Shown: positions 14,138 through 22,454 of the stretch, piece after piece
How positions within the stretch are numbered: position 1 is the stretch's first letter
How the letters are laid out: each line of letters starts with the position of its first letter
Source: DAOTXL01 sp034434895
GTDB taxonomy: Bacteria > Chloroflexota > Anaerolineae > JAAYZQ01
Length of the DNA: 30,985 nucleotides
Direction of reading: 5' to 3'
Assembly (NCBI GenBank): GCA_034434895.1
Contig: DAOTYI010000036.1
Location: 1 to 30,985 of the forward strand
Program-made: the position numbers and the translations under genes
Notes under the pieces: model-generated
Told to the model about the DNA's origin: nothing
Databases searched by the model: none
What the model saw: only the letters and a program-made list of their open reading frames with translations

Positions 14138-14647
14138 TCAGCGCAAAAGCCGGGCCAGATAGTCCTCCAGAGCCCTGGCCGTCAGCGAGCCCAGGTGCCG
14201 GACCTGGATCACCCCCTCTCGATCCAGGATGAAAGAGGTGGGCAGGCCCCGCACGCGATAGTCGTTCATCAGCTTTCCGCTCTCGTCCAACAGGATCGGG
14301 TAGGTGAGGCCGAACTCCCGCACGAGGGGCAGCACCTCCTGGCGCGACTGCCGGACGTTGACGCCCAGCACGACAAAGCCATCCTCTTTGTGCGCCCGAT
14401 AGGCGGCCTCCAGGGCTGGGAGTTCGCTCTGGCAGGGCAGGCACCAGGTGGCCCACAGGTTCACCAGCACCACCTGGCCCCGGTACTGGCTCAGGGACAG
14501 GCGGTGCCCCTCCAACGTTTCCAGGGTAAAGTCAGGGGCACGATTCCCCTGAGCAACGCCGCCGGGCACCGCCAACCCCGGCCCGCTGCAAGCCGCCACC
14601 AGGGCGGCCAGGATCAACAACCCAATGGTTCGTCCGCGATGGATCAC
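14138..14647 (-). CDS. TlpA/ResA-like thiol-disulfide lipoprotein
   Basis: The 169-residue protein begins at GTG 14647, overlapping the CcdA stop by 4 bp (GTGA). It has a lipoprotein signal with C20 in LVAAC, then an AhpC-TSA/Redoxin thioredoxin fold with the active site WATWCLPC (C69, C72) and a cis-proline in RGLPTSFI. Such proteins take electrons from CcdA and reduce the apocytochrome CXXCH cysteines outside the membrane (CcmG/ResA role). Its position next to ccdA and the Ccm genes fits that role exactly. Confidence 0.9.
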   Translation of the reverse strand: MIHRGRTIGLLILAALVAACSGPGLAVPGGVAQGNRAPDFTLETLEGHRLSLSQYRGQVVLVNLWATWCLPCQSELPALEAAYRAHKEDGFVVLGVNVRQSRQEVLPLVREFGLTYPILLDESGKLMNDYRVRGLPTSFILDREGVIQVRHLGSLTARALEDYLARLLR

Positions 14648-15381
14648 TCTTCCTCCCGATCGGAGCCCGCATCCAGCACACTTGTGCCGCCCATGTAGCC
14701 CAGATAGGCAGGCACCAGGGGCAGCACGCAGGGCGAAATGAATGACAGCAACCCGGCCAACAGAGCGATCGGCATCGAAATGGTGACCTGCTCCAACTGC
14801 GATTCCAGGCTGAACGGCCCCACCAGGCCCGAAATCAGGGCCAGGCTGTCGGTGAACATCAACAGGCCGATGCCGATCAGCAGCAGGCCGCTGGCGATGG
14901 ACACGATCCGCAGGTGGCGGTTCAGCCGGCGCAGCCAGTGGGTGGCAGCGTCGAACAGCAGGCCGGTCAACAGGAAGGGCAGGCCGAATCCCAGCGAGTA
15001 GAAGGTCAGCATCACGACCCCCTGCCACAGATTGGTCGTACTCGCCGCCCAGGCCAGCATGGTGGCCAGCACCGGCCCCAGGCAGGGGGTCCAGCCGGCA
15101 GCAAAGAACAGGCCCACCAGGAACGAGGACAGGTATCCCAGCCGTGGACTGGCCTGGAGATGGACCCGCCTCTCCGCGTAAAGGGCAGGAATGGGGAGAA
15201 CCCCCATGAGATGCAGCCCCAGCAGGATGACCACCAGGCCGCCGATGCGCTGGATCCAGAGGCGGGCCCCCAGCAGCAGCTGGCCAAGCGCCGTAGCCGT
15301 CGCCCCCAATGCGACGAAGATAAGGGTGAAGCCCAGCACGAAAAAAAGGCTGTGCAGGAAGAGATGGAGCCGCCTGTTCAT
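14644..15381 (-). CDS. ccdA: CcdA-type thiol-reductant transporter with permuted helix order
   Basis: The 245-residue membrane protein contains all CcdA landmarks but in an unusual order. It starts at what is normally helix 2 (LHLFLHSLFFVLGFTLIF, 5-22) and continues through the IGGLVVILLGLHL helix and GWTPCLGP (C100). It passes the last two canonical helices (to about 178) and ends with what is normally helix 1, LLAGLLSFISPCVLPLVP (C218), followed by YLGYMGG and an acidic tail. ATG 15381 is fixed by an ATGA overlap with the ccmD-like stop. The stop overlaps the TlpA-like GTG. CcdA carries electrons across the membrane to TlpA/CcmG-like proteins, here encoded immediately downstream. Confidence 0.88.
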   Translation of the reverse strand: MNRRLHLFLHSLFFVLGFTLIFVALGATATALGQLLLGARLWIQRIGGLVVILLGLHLMGVLPIPALYAERRVHLQASPRLGYLSSFLVGLFFAAGWTPCLGPVLATMLAWAASTTNLWQGVVMLTFYSLGFGLPFLLTGLLFDAATHWLRRLNRHLRIVSIASGLLLIGIGLLMFTDSLALISGLVGPFSLESQLEQVTISMPIALLAGLLSFISPCVLPLVPAYLGYMGGTSVLDAGSDREEE

Positions 15382-15521
15382 GGGACGGATGATTTTTCTT
15401 CCATTGCCTGACGCAGCACCTCCAACTCGGCTTCGAGCCGGCGCTGACGCACGACCAGGCTGAGCACCAATCCGAACGAAATGGCCCACAACACGGCATA
15501 GGCCGCCACCAGATAACCCAT
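15378..15521 (-). CDS. ccmD: CcmD-like heme exporter small subunit
   Basis: This 47-residue protein has one transmembrane helix (about 3-23, YLVAAYAVLWAISFGLVL) followed by a basic, coiled cytoplasmic tail (RQRRLEAELEVLRQAME). That is the layout of CcmD, which keeps CcmE in contact with CcmC and CcmAB. A GGGGGAGG ribosome binding site precedes ATG 15521, and its TGA overlaps the ATG of ccdA. Sequence conservation in CcmD is low, so the name rests on size, topology and position directly after ccmC. Confidence 0.75.
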   Translation of the reverse strand: MGYLVAAYAVLWAISFGLVLSLVVRQRRLEAELEVLRQAMEEKSSVP

Positions 15522-15590
15522 TGTTCCTCCCCCAATCAAGATGAGCCGCAAAGGCGCACAGGATGTCCAGGGTACCTGGCACCTGAACGG

Positions 15591-16295
15591 TTACATGTTC
15601 TGTTTCACGGCTTCTACCTCATCTCGCAGCCGTTCCAGCCGGATGCGATGGCCCAGCAACGCGGCATACCAGAGGGTAAAGGCGATCAGGCAGAAGAAAA
15701 AGGCGAACATCATCTCCGGGCTCAGCCCCCCCTTCTCAGCGCCGAACATCAACGGGTGTTGCGTCCGCCACAGACGGATAGCGATGAAATTGATCGGCAC
15801 CGAGACAAAGGCCGCAATGCCATACACGGCAGCAAATCGCGCCCGCCGGGCCGGGTCCTCCACCGTGCCGCGCAGCATCAGATAGCCTGCATACACCAGG
15901 AACTGGATGAGGGAGAGGGTCAGCCGCTCATCCCAGACCCACCACACCCCCCAGGCCGGCCTGGCCCAGATGGAGCCGCTGAGCAGCACGCCAAGCATAA
16001 AGGCCGTGCCGATCTCTGCCGACGCCAGGGCGACGATGTCCCAACGGCGGGCCTGAGTGCGCAGATAACCCACCCCGGCGGCAAAGGTCACGAAAAAGGC
16101 CAGAAATCCCACCCAGGCAGTGGGGATGTGGAAATAGATGATCCGCTGTGCCAGACGGCCTGTCTCGCTCTTGAGGTTGGCCTCCGGCGCGCCGGCCAGG
16201 GCCAGGTAGAGGGCCGCCATCATCATCGCTGCGCTGAGGGCCGTCAATCCGATCAGGCCGGTGTCTTTTTTCTGTCTCATCTCTGCCCTGTTCAC
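15591..16295 (-). CDS. ccmC: Heme exporter/ligase CcmC
   Basis: The 234-residue protein has six helices and the CcmC/CcmF tryptophan-rich motif WGVWWVWDERLT, with conserved histidines in IIYFHIPTAW and RTQHPL that bind heme. CcmC attaches heme to CcmE in System I cytochrome c maturation. Translation can begin at GTG 16295, overlapping the CcmB stop (GTGA), or at ATG 16280 five codons later. ccmD follows after a 69-bp gap. Confidence 0.95.
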   Translation of the reverse strand: MNRAEMRQKKDTGLIGLTALSAAMMMAALYLALAGAPEANLKSETGRLAQRIIYFHIPTAWVGFLAFFVTFAAGVGYLRTQARRWDIVALASAEIGTAFMLGVLLSGSIWARPAWGVWWVWDERLTLSLIQFLVYAGYLMLRGTVEDPARRARFAAVYGIAAFVSVPINFIAIRLWRTQHPLMFGAEKGGLSPEMMFAFFFCLIAFTLWYAALLGHRIRLERLRDEVEAVKQNM

Positions 16296-16969
16296 TCTTT
16301 CAGCACATAATCAAAGGTCATGAACGCAATCGCCGGAAAGATGAGGTCAAAGGCGGCCAATACCCGCAACCAGGGGGCTATTTCGCCCGGCGCCAGGCCA
16401 TCGAGGAGGCCGGCCGTAGCTTTGACGGCAGCGATCAACACCGGGGCGGCCACCGGCAGCAGCAAAATCGGCAGCAGCACCTCCCGCGCCCGGGTCTGGG
16501 CTGTCATCGCCGACAGCAGGGTGCCTGCCCCGGCAAAACCCCATGTGCCCAGCAGCACGACCCACACCAGCCGCAGGTCAAACAGGTTGACGCCGAAAAA
16601 GGCGGTGAACACCGGCAGGGTCAGGGCCTCTACCGCCAGCATAAACAACCCGGTGGAGAGCATCTTGCCAAAATAGATGGCGGTGTGATCCACAGGAGCC
16701 AGTAACAACCCCTCCAGGCAGCCGCGATCCCGCTCCAGGACAAAGGCCCGGTTCAACCCCAACACCCCGGCAAAGGCAAAGGCCACCCACAAGGCCCCCG
16801 GCGCTACCTGCCGCACCCGTTCGCCGCCCACCCGCAGGTCGAAGGCAAAGTTGAACACGACCATCACCAGCAGGGCCAGGACGAACATGGCACTGAACAT
16901 CTCTTTGGTACGGAGTTCAGCCCTGATGTCTTTCCAGACAATGGCCACAACCTTGCGCAGGTAGCCCAT
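16292..16969 (-). CDS. ccmB: Heme exporter membrane subunit CcmB
   Basis: The 225-residue protein has six hydrophobic segments and typical CcmB features: VAIVWKDIRAELRTKEMFSAM at the start, then the short cytoplasmic loop FVLERDRGCLEGLLLAPVD. It is the membrane subunit of the CcmAB ATPase that frees holo-CcmE from CcmC. The ATG at 16969 follows GAGGATTC. It is 21 bp after ccmA and overlaps ccmC. Confidence 0.95.
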   Translation of the reverse strand: MGYLRKVVAIVWKDIRAELRTKEMFSAMFVLALLVMVVFNFAFDLRVGGERVRQVAPGALWVAFAFAGVLGLNRAFVLERDRGCLEGLLLAPVDHTAIYFGKMLSTGLFMLAVEALTLPVFTAFFGVNLFDLRLVWVVLLGTWGFAGAGTLLSAMTAQTRAREVLLPILLLPVAAPVLIAAVKATAGLLDGLAPGEIAPWLRVLAAFDLIFPAIAFMTFDYVLKE

Positions 16970-16990
16970 GAATCCTCACGTTGGCCCTTT

Positions 16991-17715
<725 letters not shown>

Positions 17716-17719
<4 letters not shown>

Positions 17720-18780
17720 CCTCTAACCGATTCGCCTTTTTGACGGGGGGGCCGGGGGCGTCGAACCGCCGCCGGGTATGCAGCCGCGCCGATGGCTGCC
17801 AGCCCGGTTACAGCCAATCCCAGCCAGCGCAACAGCCCCTGGCGACTCCTGGAGCTGTCACCGGCCGCGGCCTGGTCTGGGCGGCCTGCGGCGCCGCCCT
17901 CCACCACCAGCTCCATACGCACCGGGGTGGCCGGGTCGAGGTCGGTGGCGGTGTACAGGCTATATTGCCGGCCTTCAAAGAGCTGGGTGCCGCGTGGCTG
18001 GAGCTGGTCGCTGCGCAGTTCCAACCCCGGTTGGGCGATCAGCACATTCAGTCTTGCCAGCGGATAGTCAAAGCGGCGCTCCAGGGGAACCACCTGGCCG
18101 TCTGCGGCCAGATGATAAGAAAAGAGGACCAGCGATGATGCATCCCCTGGCCGCACCGGCCTGGTGTCCAGCAGCCCTCCCTCCACGGTGAGATACCGAT
18201 CGGGGGGGGTATCTTCCGTAAAGGCAAGCCCGACCGCCTCCCTGGGCAATGGGATGGAGATGGTCGTCTGGCGGCCTGACCCCTGGGTACGCCCCACATA
18301 GGTCCGGTCGCCCCCGTTGCCCACGAGCTGGATCTCCGACACGCGGAGCATCTGGCCGAACGACTCGACGATCAGGTGCGCCGAGTCCAGGCGAATGGCC
18401 TGGTCCTCTTTGGTTGTCTCGAACACCGTGAGCACCACCTGCAAGGCCGTCTGCCCGGGGCTGAACCGATAAGGCTCCGGGCTGGAATAGGGAACCCCCA
18501 GGTAGACCACTTCAGGCTGGTATTGCAGGGCCGGGTCGGTGTCCAGGCCCTCAAAACGGAACGCTCCGTGGGCATCGGTCCTCGTCGTCCGCGAGTCTAC
18601 CTCGCCGGTGTCCCGCAGCACATGCAGCGTGACGGTCAGGCCGGCCCCCACCGCCGGTCCATCCGCCGTGCCGTTGACCACCTGGCCCTGGAGGATGCCC
18701 CCACCCTGAGCCTGGACGGTCGCTGCCAACACCAGAAGCGGCAGCAGAGCAAGGCCCAATCGCTTCAGCTTTAGCTTCAT
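17716..18780 (-). CDS. Membrane-anchored protein with carboxypeptidase-regulatory-like domain
   Basis: The 354-residue protein has a signal peptide (MKLKLKRLGLALLPLLVLAA, cut near VQA-Q). A beta-rich domain at about 28-120 resembles a carboxypeptidase regulatory-like/prealbumin fold (LQGQVVNGTADGPAVGAGLTV, GAFRFEGLDTDP). The rest is a uncharacterised beta-rich region, a low-complexity linker and a C-terminal helix (about 318-340) with a basic cytoplasmic end. It overlaps both neighbours by ATGA, so it is translated as part of the Ccm operon. A role in presenting or protecting apocytochrome is possible but unproven. No catalytic residues are visible. Confidence 0.75.
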
Positions 18781-19088
18781 CCCCTTTCCTCTTCGGCCAG
18801 AGCGTGGCCGCATCTGGCGCAGAACAGGTCCCCGGCAGGGAGATTCGCACCGCATGCCGGGCAGGTCTGCCCGGCCTGGGTCTGTGACGGAAGCATTTTG
18901 CCGCACCGCACACAGAATCGGTCGCCGGCCTGGCAGAGATGACCACAGGCCGGACAGATGATCCGGCGCAATTCGCCCACGCCTTGGGTGATTTCATCGG
19001 CGCCGGCAGGTGGGGCCGGCCTGAACAGGGGGTAGAGGATGACCGCAGCGGCGGCCAGGAGCAGCACCACAAAGAGAACGATGCTCAT
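18777..19088 (-). CDS. Membrane-anchored double zinc-ribbon protein
   Basis: The 103-residue protein has an N-terminal helix (2-22) and two zinc ribbons: CPACGHLCQAGDRFCVRCG (45-63) and CPACGANLPAGDLFCARCG (76-94). The ribbons lie on the side that follows the helix. Start ATG 19088 overlaps the ccmF stop (ATGA), and its TGA overlaps the next ATG. It occupies the slot where ccmH-type thiol proteins sit in other System I operons, but has no CcmH LRCxxC motif, so it is not a CcmH homologue. Metal or protein binding is the likely role. Confidence 0.8.
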   Translation of the reverse strand: MSIVLFVVLLLAAAAVILYPLFRPAPPAGADEITQGVGELRRIICPACGHLCQAGDRFCVRCGKMLPSQTQAGQTCPACGANLPAGDLFCARCGHALAEEERG

Positions 19089-21058
19089 CGTCCCCTCTCC
19101 TGTGTCCGCTCTCTCCGGGATGGCCAGGCCGCGACCAGCGTGCCGACGATCAAGACCCCGCCGCCGATCCACAGCCAGGCGACCAGCGGAGTGATCAGCA
19201 CCTGGAAGGCTGCCAGCCCGTCCGATTCCAGGCCGGCCAGCACCAGGTACAGGTCCCGGAACAGGGTACTGTGCAACGCCACCTCGCTCACCCTGGTTTC
19301 GGCGTTGCTGTGCCAGTTGCGTTCGGGCCGGAGAGTTGCCAGCCTGCGCTCACCCCGGTAGAGGTCCACCACGGCCTCATTGACGACCTTGTTGCCCCCC
19401 TCCTCAACCTGCCCGAAGGTATAGTCCCGGTACACCAGCCGATAGCCGCTCTCTTCGACCTCTTCGCCTGGGGCCAGTGCCACCTGTACTTCGTTCTGGT
19501 ATGCCTGCGAGGCAATAATGCCGGCCACAATGAGCAGGATAGCCAGGTGGATGAGCTGCCCGCCATAGCGACGCCGGCTGGTGCCCACCGCCCGCGCTGT
19601 GGCCACCGGCAGGGGCTCGCCGGTGGCCCGCATCCGGGCCACGATGCCCTGGACCATCTGTCCCAGAACTGTCGTGACGACAAAAGCCACAATGGCAAAA
19701 GAGATCAGCACCCACCCCTCTCGCACCCGGAACAGGATCAACAGCCCGGCGGTGAGAAGGGCGACCACGGCCTGCACCCACAGGTTGCGCCCCAGGCGCT
19801 TCAGGCTGCTTGTGCGCCAGTCAACAAGCGGGCAAAGTCCGATCAGCAGGACCAGTAGCAGGCCCAGCGGCCCCATAAAACGGTTATAGTTCTCGGCGGT
19901 CAGGCTGATGGCCACACCCCGCACCACCCCGGTAAAGGTGGGCCACAGCGTGCCCAGCAGCACCGCCACCGCCGCCCCCAGGAACAGAAGGTTGGTCACC
20001 AGAAAGGCAAACTCCCGCGACAGCAGGTTGTCCACCTCCCCCTCCCCTTTCAACTCCTGGGTGCGGGCCCGCAGCAGCCCAACGGTCGCCGCCAGCACCA
20101 GCCCGATGTAGGCCAGGTACCACCAGCCGATGGGCGATTCGGCAAAAGCGTGCACCGACTGGATCAGCCCTGAGCGGGTGATAAAGGTGGCAAAAACGGT
20201 GAGGGAGAGGGTGACGACCGGCAGCAGGACACTCCAGGTGCGAAACAGGTCCCGTCGTTCCTGAAGGATGGCAGCATGGACAAAGGCTGTACCCACCAGC
20301 CAGGGGAGAAAGGAGGAGTTTTCCACCGCATCCCAACTCCAGTAGCCGCCCCAGCCGAGTTCCAGATAGGCCCACCAGGCCCCCAGCAGGATGCCGATCC
20401 CCAACGTGGCCCAGGCGGCCAGGGTCCAGCGCCGTGTGCCGCGCAACCAGGCCGCATCCAGGCGGCCGGTCAACAGCGCGGCCAGAGCATAGGCTGCCGG
20501 GATGGTCCACAGGGCGTAGGCAGCAAAGATGACGGGGGGGTGGATGATCATCCACAGGTTTTGCAGGAGCGGGTTGAGGCCGATGCCTTCGGCTGGCAGC
20601 GTGGGCAGCGGTTCGAAAGGGTTGATCACCCATACCAGGAGAAAGGCGAAGAAAGCCTGCGTAAAAGCCAGAAAGGCCATGACGTAGGGCCGCAGCTCAC
20701 GATCCCACCCCGGCCTCTTCAGGACCAACACCATCGTCAGGAGGGCCAGCAGCCACAGCCACAGCAATTGTGAGCCTTCCAGGCCGGCCCAGAATGCCGA
20801 CAGCAGATAAACCGGCTGCAGATAGGTGCTGGTATGCTCGTACACATAGCGGATGCCCAGGTTGTGGGTGACCAGCAGGATCAGGAGCAGGGCCACGGCC
20901 AGGGTGGACAACCCGGCCGTGACCAGCAACGCATTCCGGGCGCTGGCAACCATCTCCGGGCGGCGTTGTGTTCCCCCCCGCATCGCCATGACCGTGGCCC
21001 ACAGGGCCACAGCCAGGGTCAACCACAGCGCGCCATACCCAACATCTGCCAGAAGCAA
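19085..21058 (-). CDS. ccmF: Cytochrome c heme lyase subunit CcmF
   Basis: The 657-residue polytopic protein has the CcmF tryptophan-rich motif GWGGYWSWDAVENSSFLPWL and conserved sequences such as IHPPVIFAAYALW, ITRSGLIQSVHAF and a large C-terminal extracytoplasmic region after about 510. CcmF with CcmH attaches heme from CcmE to apocytochrome c. The start is TTG 21058, supported by GAGGAGGGAC just upstream; no ATG fits better. It follows ccmE after 16 bp. Confidence 0.95.
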   Translation of the reverse strand: MLLADVGYGALWLTLAVALWATVMAMRGGTQRRPEMVASARNALLVTAGLSTLAVALLLILLVTHNLGIRYVYEHTSTYLQPVYLLSAFWAGLEGSQLLWLWLLALLTMVLVLKRPGWDRELRPYVMAFLAFTQAFFAFLLVWVINPFEPLPTLPAEGIGLNPLLQNLWMIIHPPVIFAAYALWTIPAAYALAALLTGRLDAAWLRGTRRWTLAAWATLGIGILLGAWWAYLELGWGGYWSWDAVENSSFLPWLVGTAFVHAAILQERRDLFRTWSVLLPVVTLSLTVFATFITRSGLIQSVHAFAESPIGWWYLAYIGLVLAATVGLLRARTQELKGEGEVDNLLSREFAFLVTNLLFLGAAVAVLLGTLWPTFTGVVRGVAISLTAENYNRFMGPLGLLLVLLIGLCPLVDWRTSSLKRLGRNLWVQAVVALLTAGLLILFRVREGWVLISFAIVAFVVTTVLGQMVQGIVARMRATGEPLPVATARAVGTSRRRYGGQLIHLAILLIVAGIIASQAYQNEVQVALAPGEEVEESGYRLVYRDYTFGQVEEGGNKVVNEAVVDLYRGERRLATLRPERNWHSNAETRVSEVALHSTLFRDLYLVLAGLESDGLAAFQVLITPLVAWLWIGGGVLIVGTLVAAWPSRRERTQERGR

Positions 21059-21074
21059 CGGTCCCTCCTCAGCT

Positions 21075-21473
21075 CTACTCTCCGGTCTGCTTTTTCTCGT
21101 ATTTGGAGGGACACTTCATTAGCAACTCCTCCGCCTCGAACAGCTCCGTAGCCGGATCATACCGGCCGATGGCCACTGCCTCGACGGCATCAACCAGCAT
21201 ATCAGGTTGGGGGCCGTGGTAGGAAATGGTCAATCGGCCGCTGGGGTCCTGAATGGTGAACGTCAGGTGCAATTCGCGGGTATTGTAGCCGATTGAATCG
21301 GGGACGATCTCGCCGGCCACCCGCACATTGCGAGGTTGATCCGGCCCCAGGGCCTTGACCTGAGCCACGGTCAGGTACTCATCGCCCGGGCCGGAAAAGC
21401 TGGTGGCAATTAATCCGCCGATAATGGCAACCACCACCAATCCGCCGATCAGAAATTTGGTTCTGGACGACAC
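21075..21473 (-). CDS. ccmE: Heme chaperone CcmE, cysteine-type
   Basis: The 132-residue protein has an N-terminal anchor (about 7-25), an OB-fold domain (VRVAGEIVPDSIGY, LTFTIQDPSG, ISYHGPQPDML) and the heme-binding loop LLMKCPSKYEKK. Most CcmE proteins bind heme through a histidine in HxxxY. Here the position is C121 with Y125, the CxxxY form known from Desulfovibrio and archaea. The start is GTG 21473 with a strong GGAGG seven to ten bases upstream. It precedes ccmF by 16 bp. Confidence 0.93.
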   Translation of the reverse strand: MSSRTKFLIGGLVVVAIIGGLIATSFSGPGDEYLTVAQVKALGPDQPRNVRVAGEIVPDSIGYNTRELHLTFTIQDPSGRLTISYHGPQPDMLVDAVEAVAIGRYDPATELFEAEELLMKCPSKYEKKQTGE

Positions 21474-21520
21474 AGGACCTCCTCAAATGGATGCAGGGTG
21501 TGAGATGGGTCGGGAACAGG

Positions 21521-22396
21521 TTACATCTTTCGCACCGGAGTCCCACATTGGTGACAGAAGCTGGAATCGGGTCGCAGTTGCACGCCGCAATGATGGCAGA
21601 ACAAGGCCCTGTCAGCTCCTTGTGGCCACGTCTGCCCGGCCGGCCCGCAGGTAAGCCGGGTCTGCCGGGCCAACCAGAAGGCAGCCATCCCGGCCACCAG
21701 CGCGACAAAAGGGATAAGCAGGAGCCATCCAGACGGGTGGGCCGGCTCCCTGGCTATCGCCCCGGTGCCCGGCGTCGGGGTGGAGGCCAGCACCTCGACG
21801 GTCAGAGAGGAATCGGCCTTCCGATAGGTGAGGGTCCAGCTTCTGGCCTCTCCCTGGTCCAGGGCCCCTGCTTCCACCAGGTGGTACAGCAGGCCGTCGG
21901 CCTCCTGGACGGCCAGAGGGGCAGCAGGGGCGAGGAGAAACCCCTCGGCTGTGGCCGGCATTTGAAAATCCAGACTCAACGCCGCGATCGGATAATCGGC
22001 CACATAGGTGAAGGTATAGCTCCGCTGCCCGTTTTCATCGGTCGGCAGCAGGTCGTAGTATTCGAGCTGAAAGCTGCCGCTGAGCAGTTCGAACGACACG
22101 ACCAGCCTGTCCCCCTCGATGTGGGTCGCATACTTCTGGTTGAACTGCTGTCCCTCATCGGTCACCCAGGCGACGGCGTGAGGCTGGCCGACCCGGGCCG
22201 GGATGCGGATCTCCACCGTGACCGGCAGCGGCGAGTTGGCCGCGAATCGTCCCCGGTAGATCACCAGTACCTCCGGCCGGTCGTACTCTGGCCACACCGA
22301 AATCTCCAGCTTGGAGAGGGCGGGGGAAGTCTGGGCCTGGGCAGGCCAGGCCATAAATGCCAGGCAGCAAGCCAACACTGACCAGAGTCGCTCCAT
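21521..22396 (-). CDS. Signal-peptide protein with C-terminal zinc ribbon
   Basis: The 291-residue protein has a signal peptide (1-21, cut after AQA), a beta-rich extracytoplasmic domain (about 25-205), a transmembrane helix near 222-242 (SGWLLLIPFVALVAGMAAFWLA) and a cytoplasmic zinc ribbon CHHCGVQLRPDSSFCHQCG at the end. The plan (secreted beta domain, helix, zinc ribbon) combines the elements that are split between the two uncharacterised genes inside the Ccm operon (17716-19088). It lies 47 bp upstream of ccmE on the same strand. Function unknown; co-occurrence suggests a part in cytochrome maturation or its quality control. Confidence 0.75.
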   Translation of the reverse strand: MERLWSVLACCLAFMAWPAQAQTSPALSKLEISVWPEYDRPEVLVIYRGRFAANSPLPVTVEIRIPARVGQPHAVAWVTDEGQQFNQKYATHIEGDRLVVSFELLSGSFQLEYYDLLPTDENGQRSYTFTYVADYPIAALSLDFQMPATAEGFLLAPAAPLAVQEADGLLYHLVEAGALDQGEARSWTLTYRKADSSLTVEVLASTPTPGTGAIAREPAHPSGWLLLIPFVALVAGMAAFWLARQTRLTCGPAGQTWPQGADRALFCHHCGVQLRPDSSFCHQCGTPVRKM

Positions 22397-22417
22397 GATC
22401 CTCTGCTTTTACCCCGA

Positions 22418-22453
22418 CAGGACTTGTGCAATGGAGGTCAACTGCGTGACTCT
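22418..22453. repeat. Possible decayed relative of the CAGGA-TTACGCA element
   Basis: CAGGACTTGTGCAATGGAGG followed by TCAACTGCGTGACTC resembles the two ends of the 12724-12784 element with most of the centre missing. The shared string is TCAACTGCGT. Weak inverted symmetry only. Confidence 0.3.
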
Positions 22454-22454
22454 T

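Noticed and set aside
14644..15582. Longer CcdA starting at 15582 to supply the missing N-terminal helix
   Set aside because: The extra 67 residues are the ccmD gene read in another frame; they lack a SPCVLPLVP helix, and ATG 15381 overlaps the ccmD stop.
18777..19088. CcmH homologue in the expected operon slot
   Set aside because: It has zinc-ribbon CPxCG pairs and no LRCxxC active-site motif.
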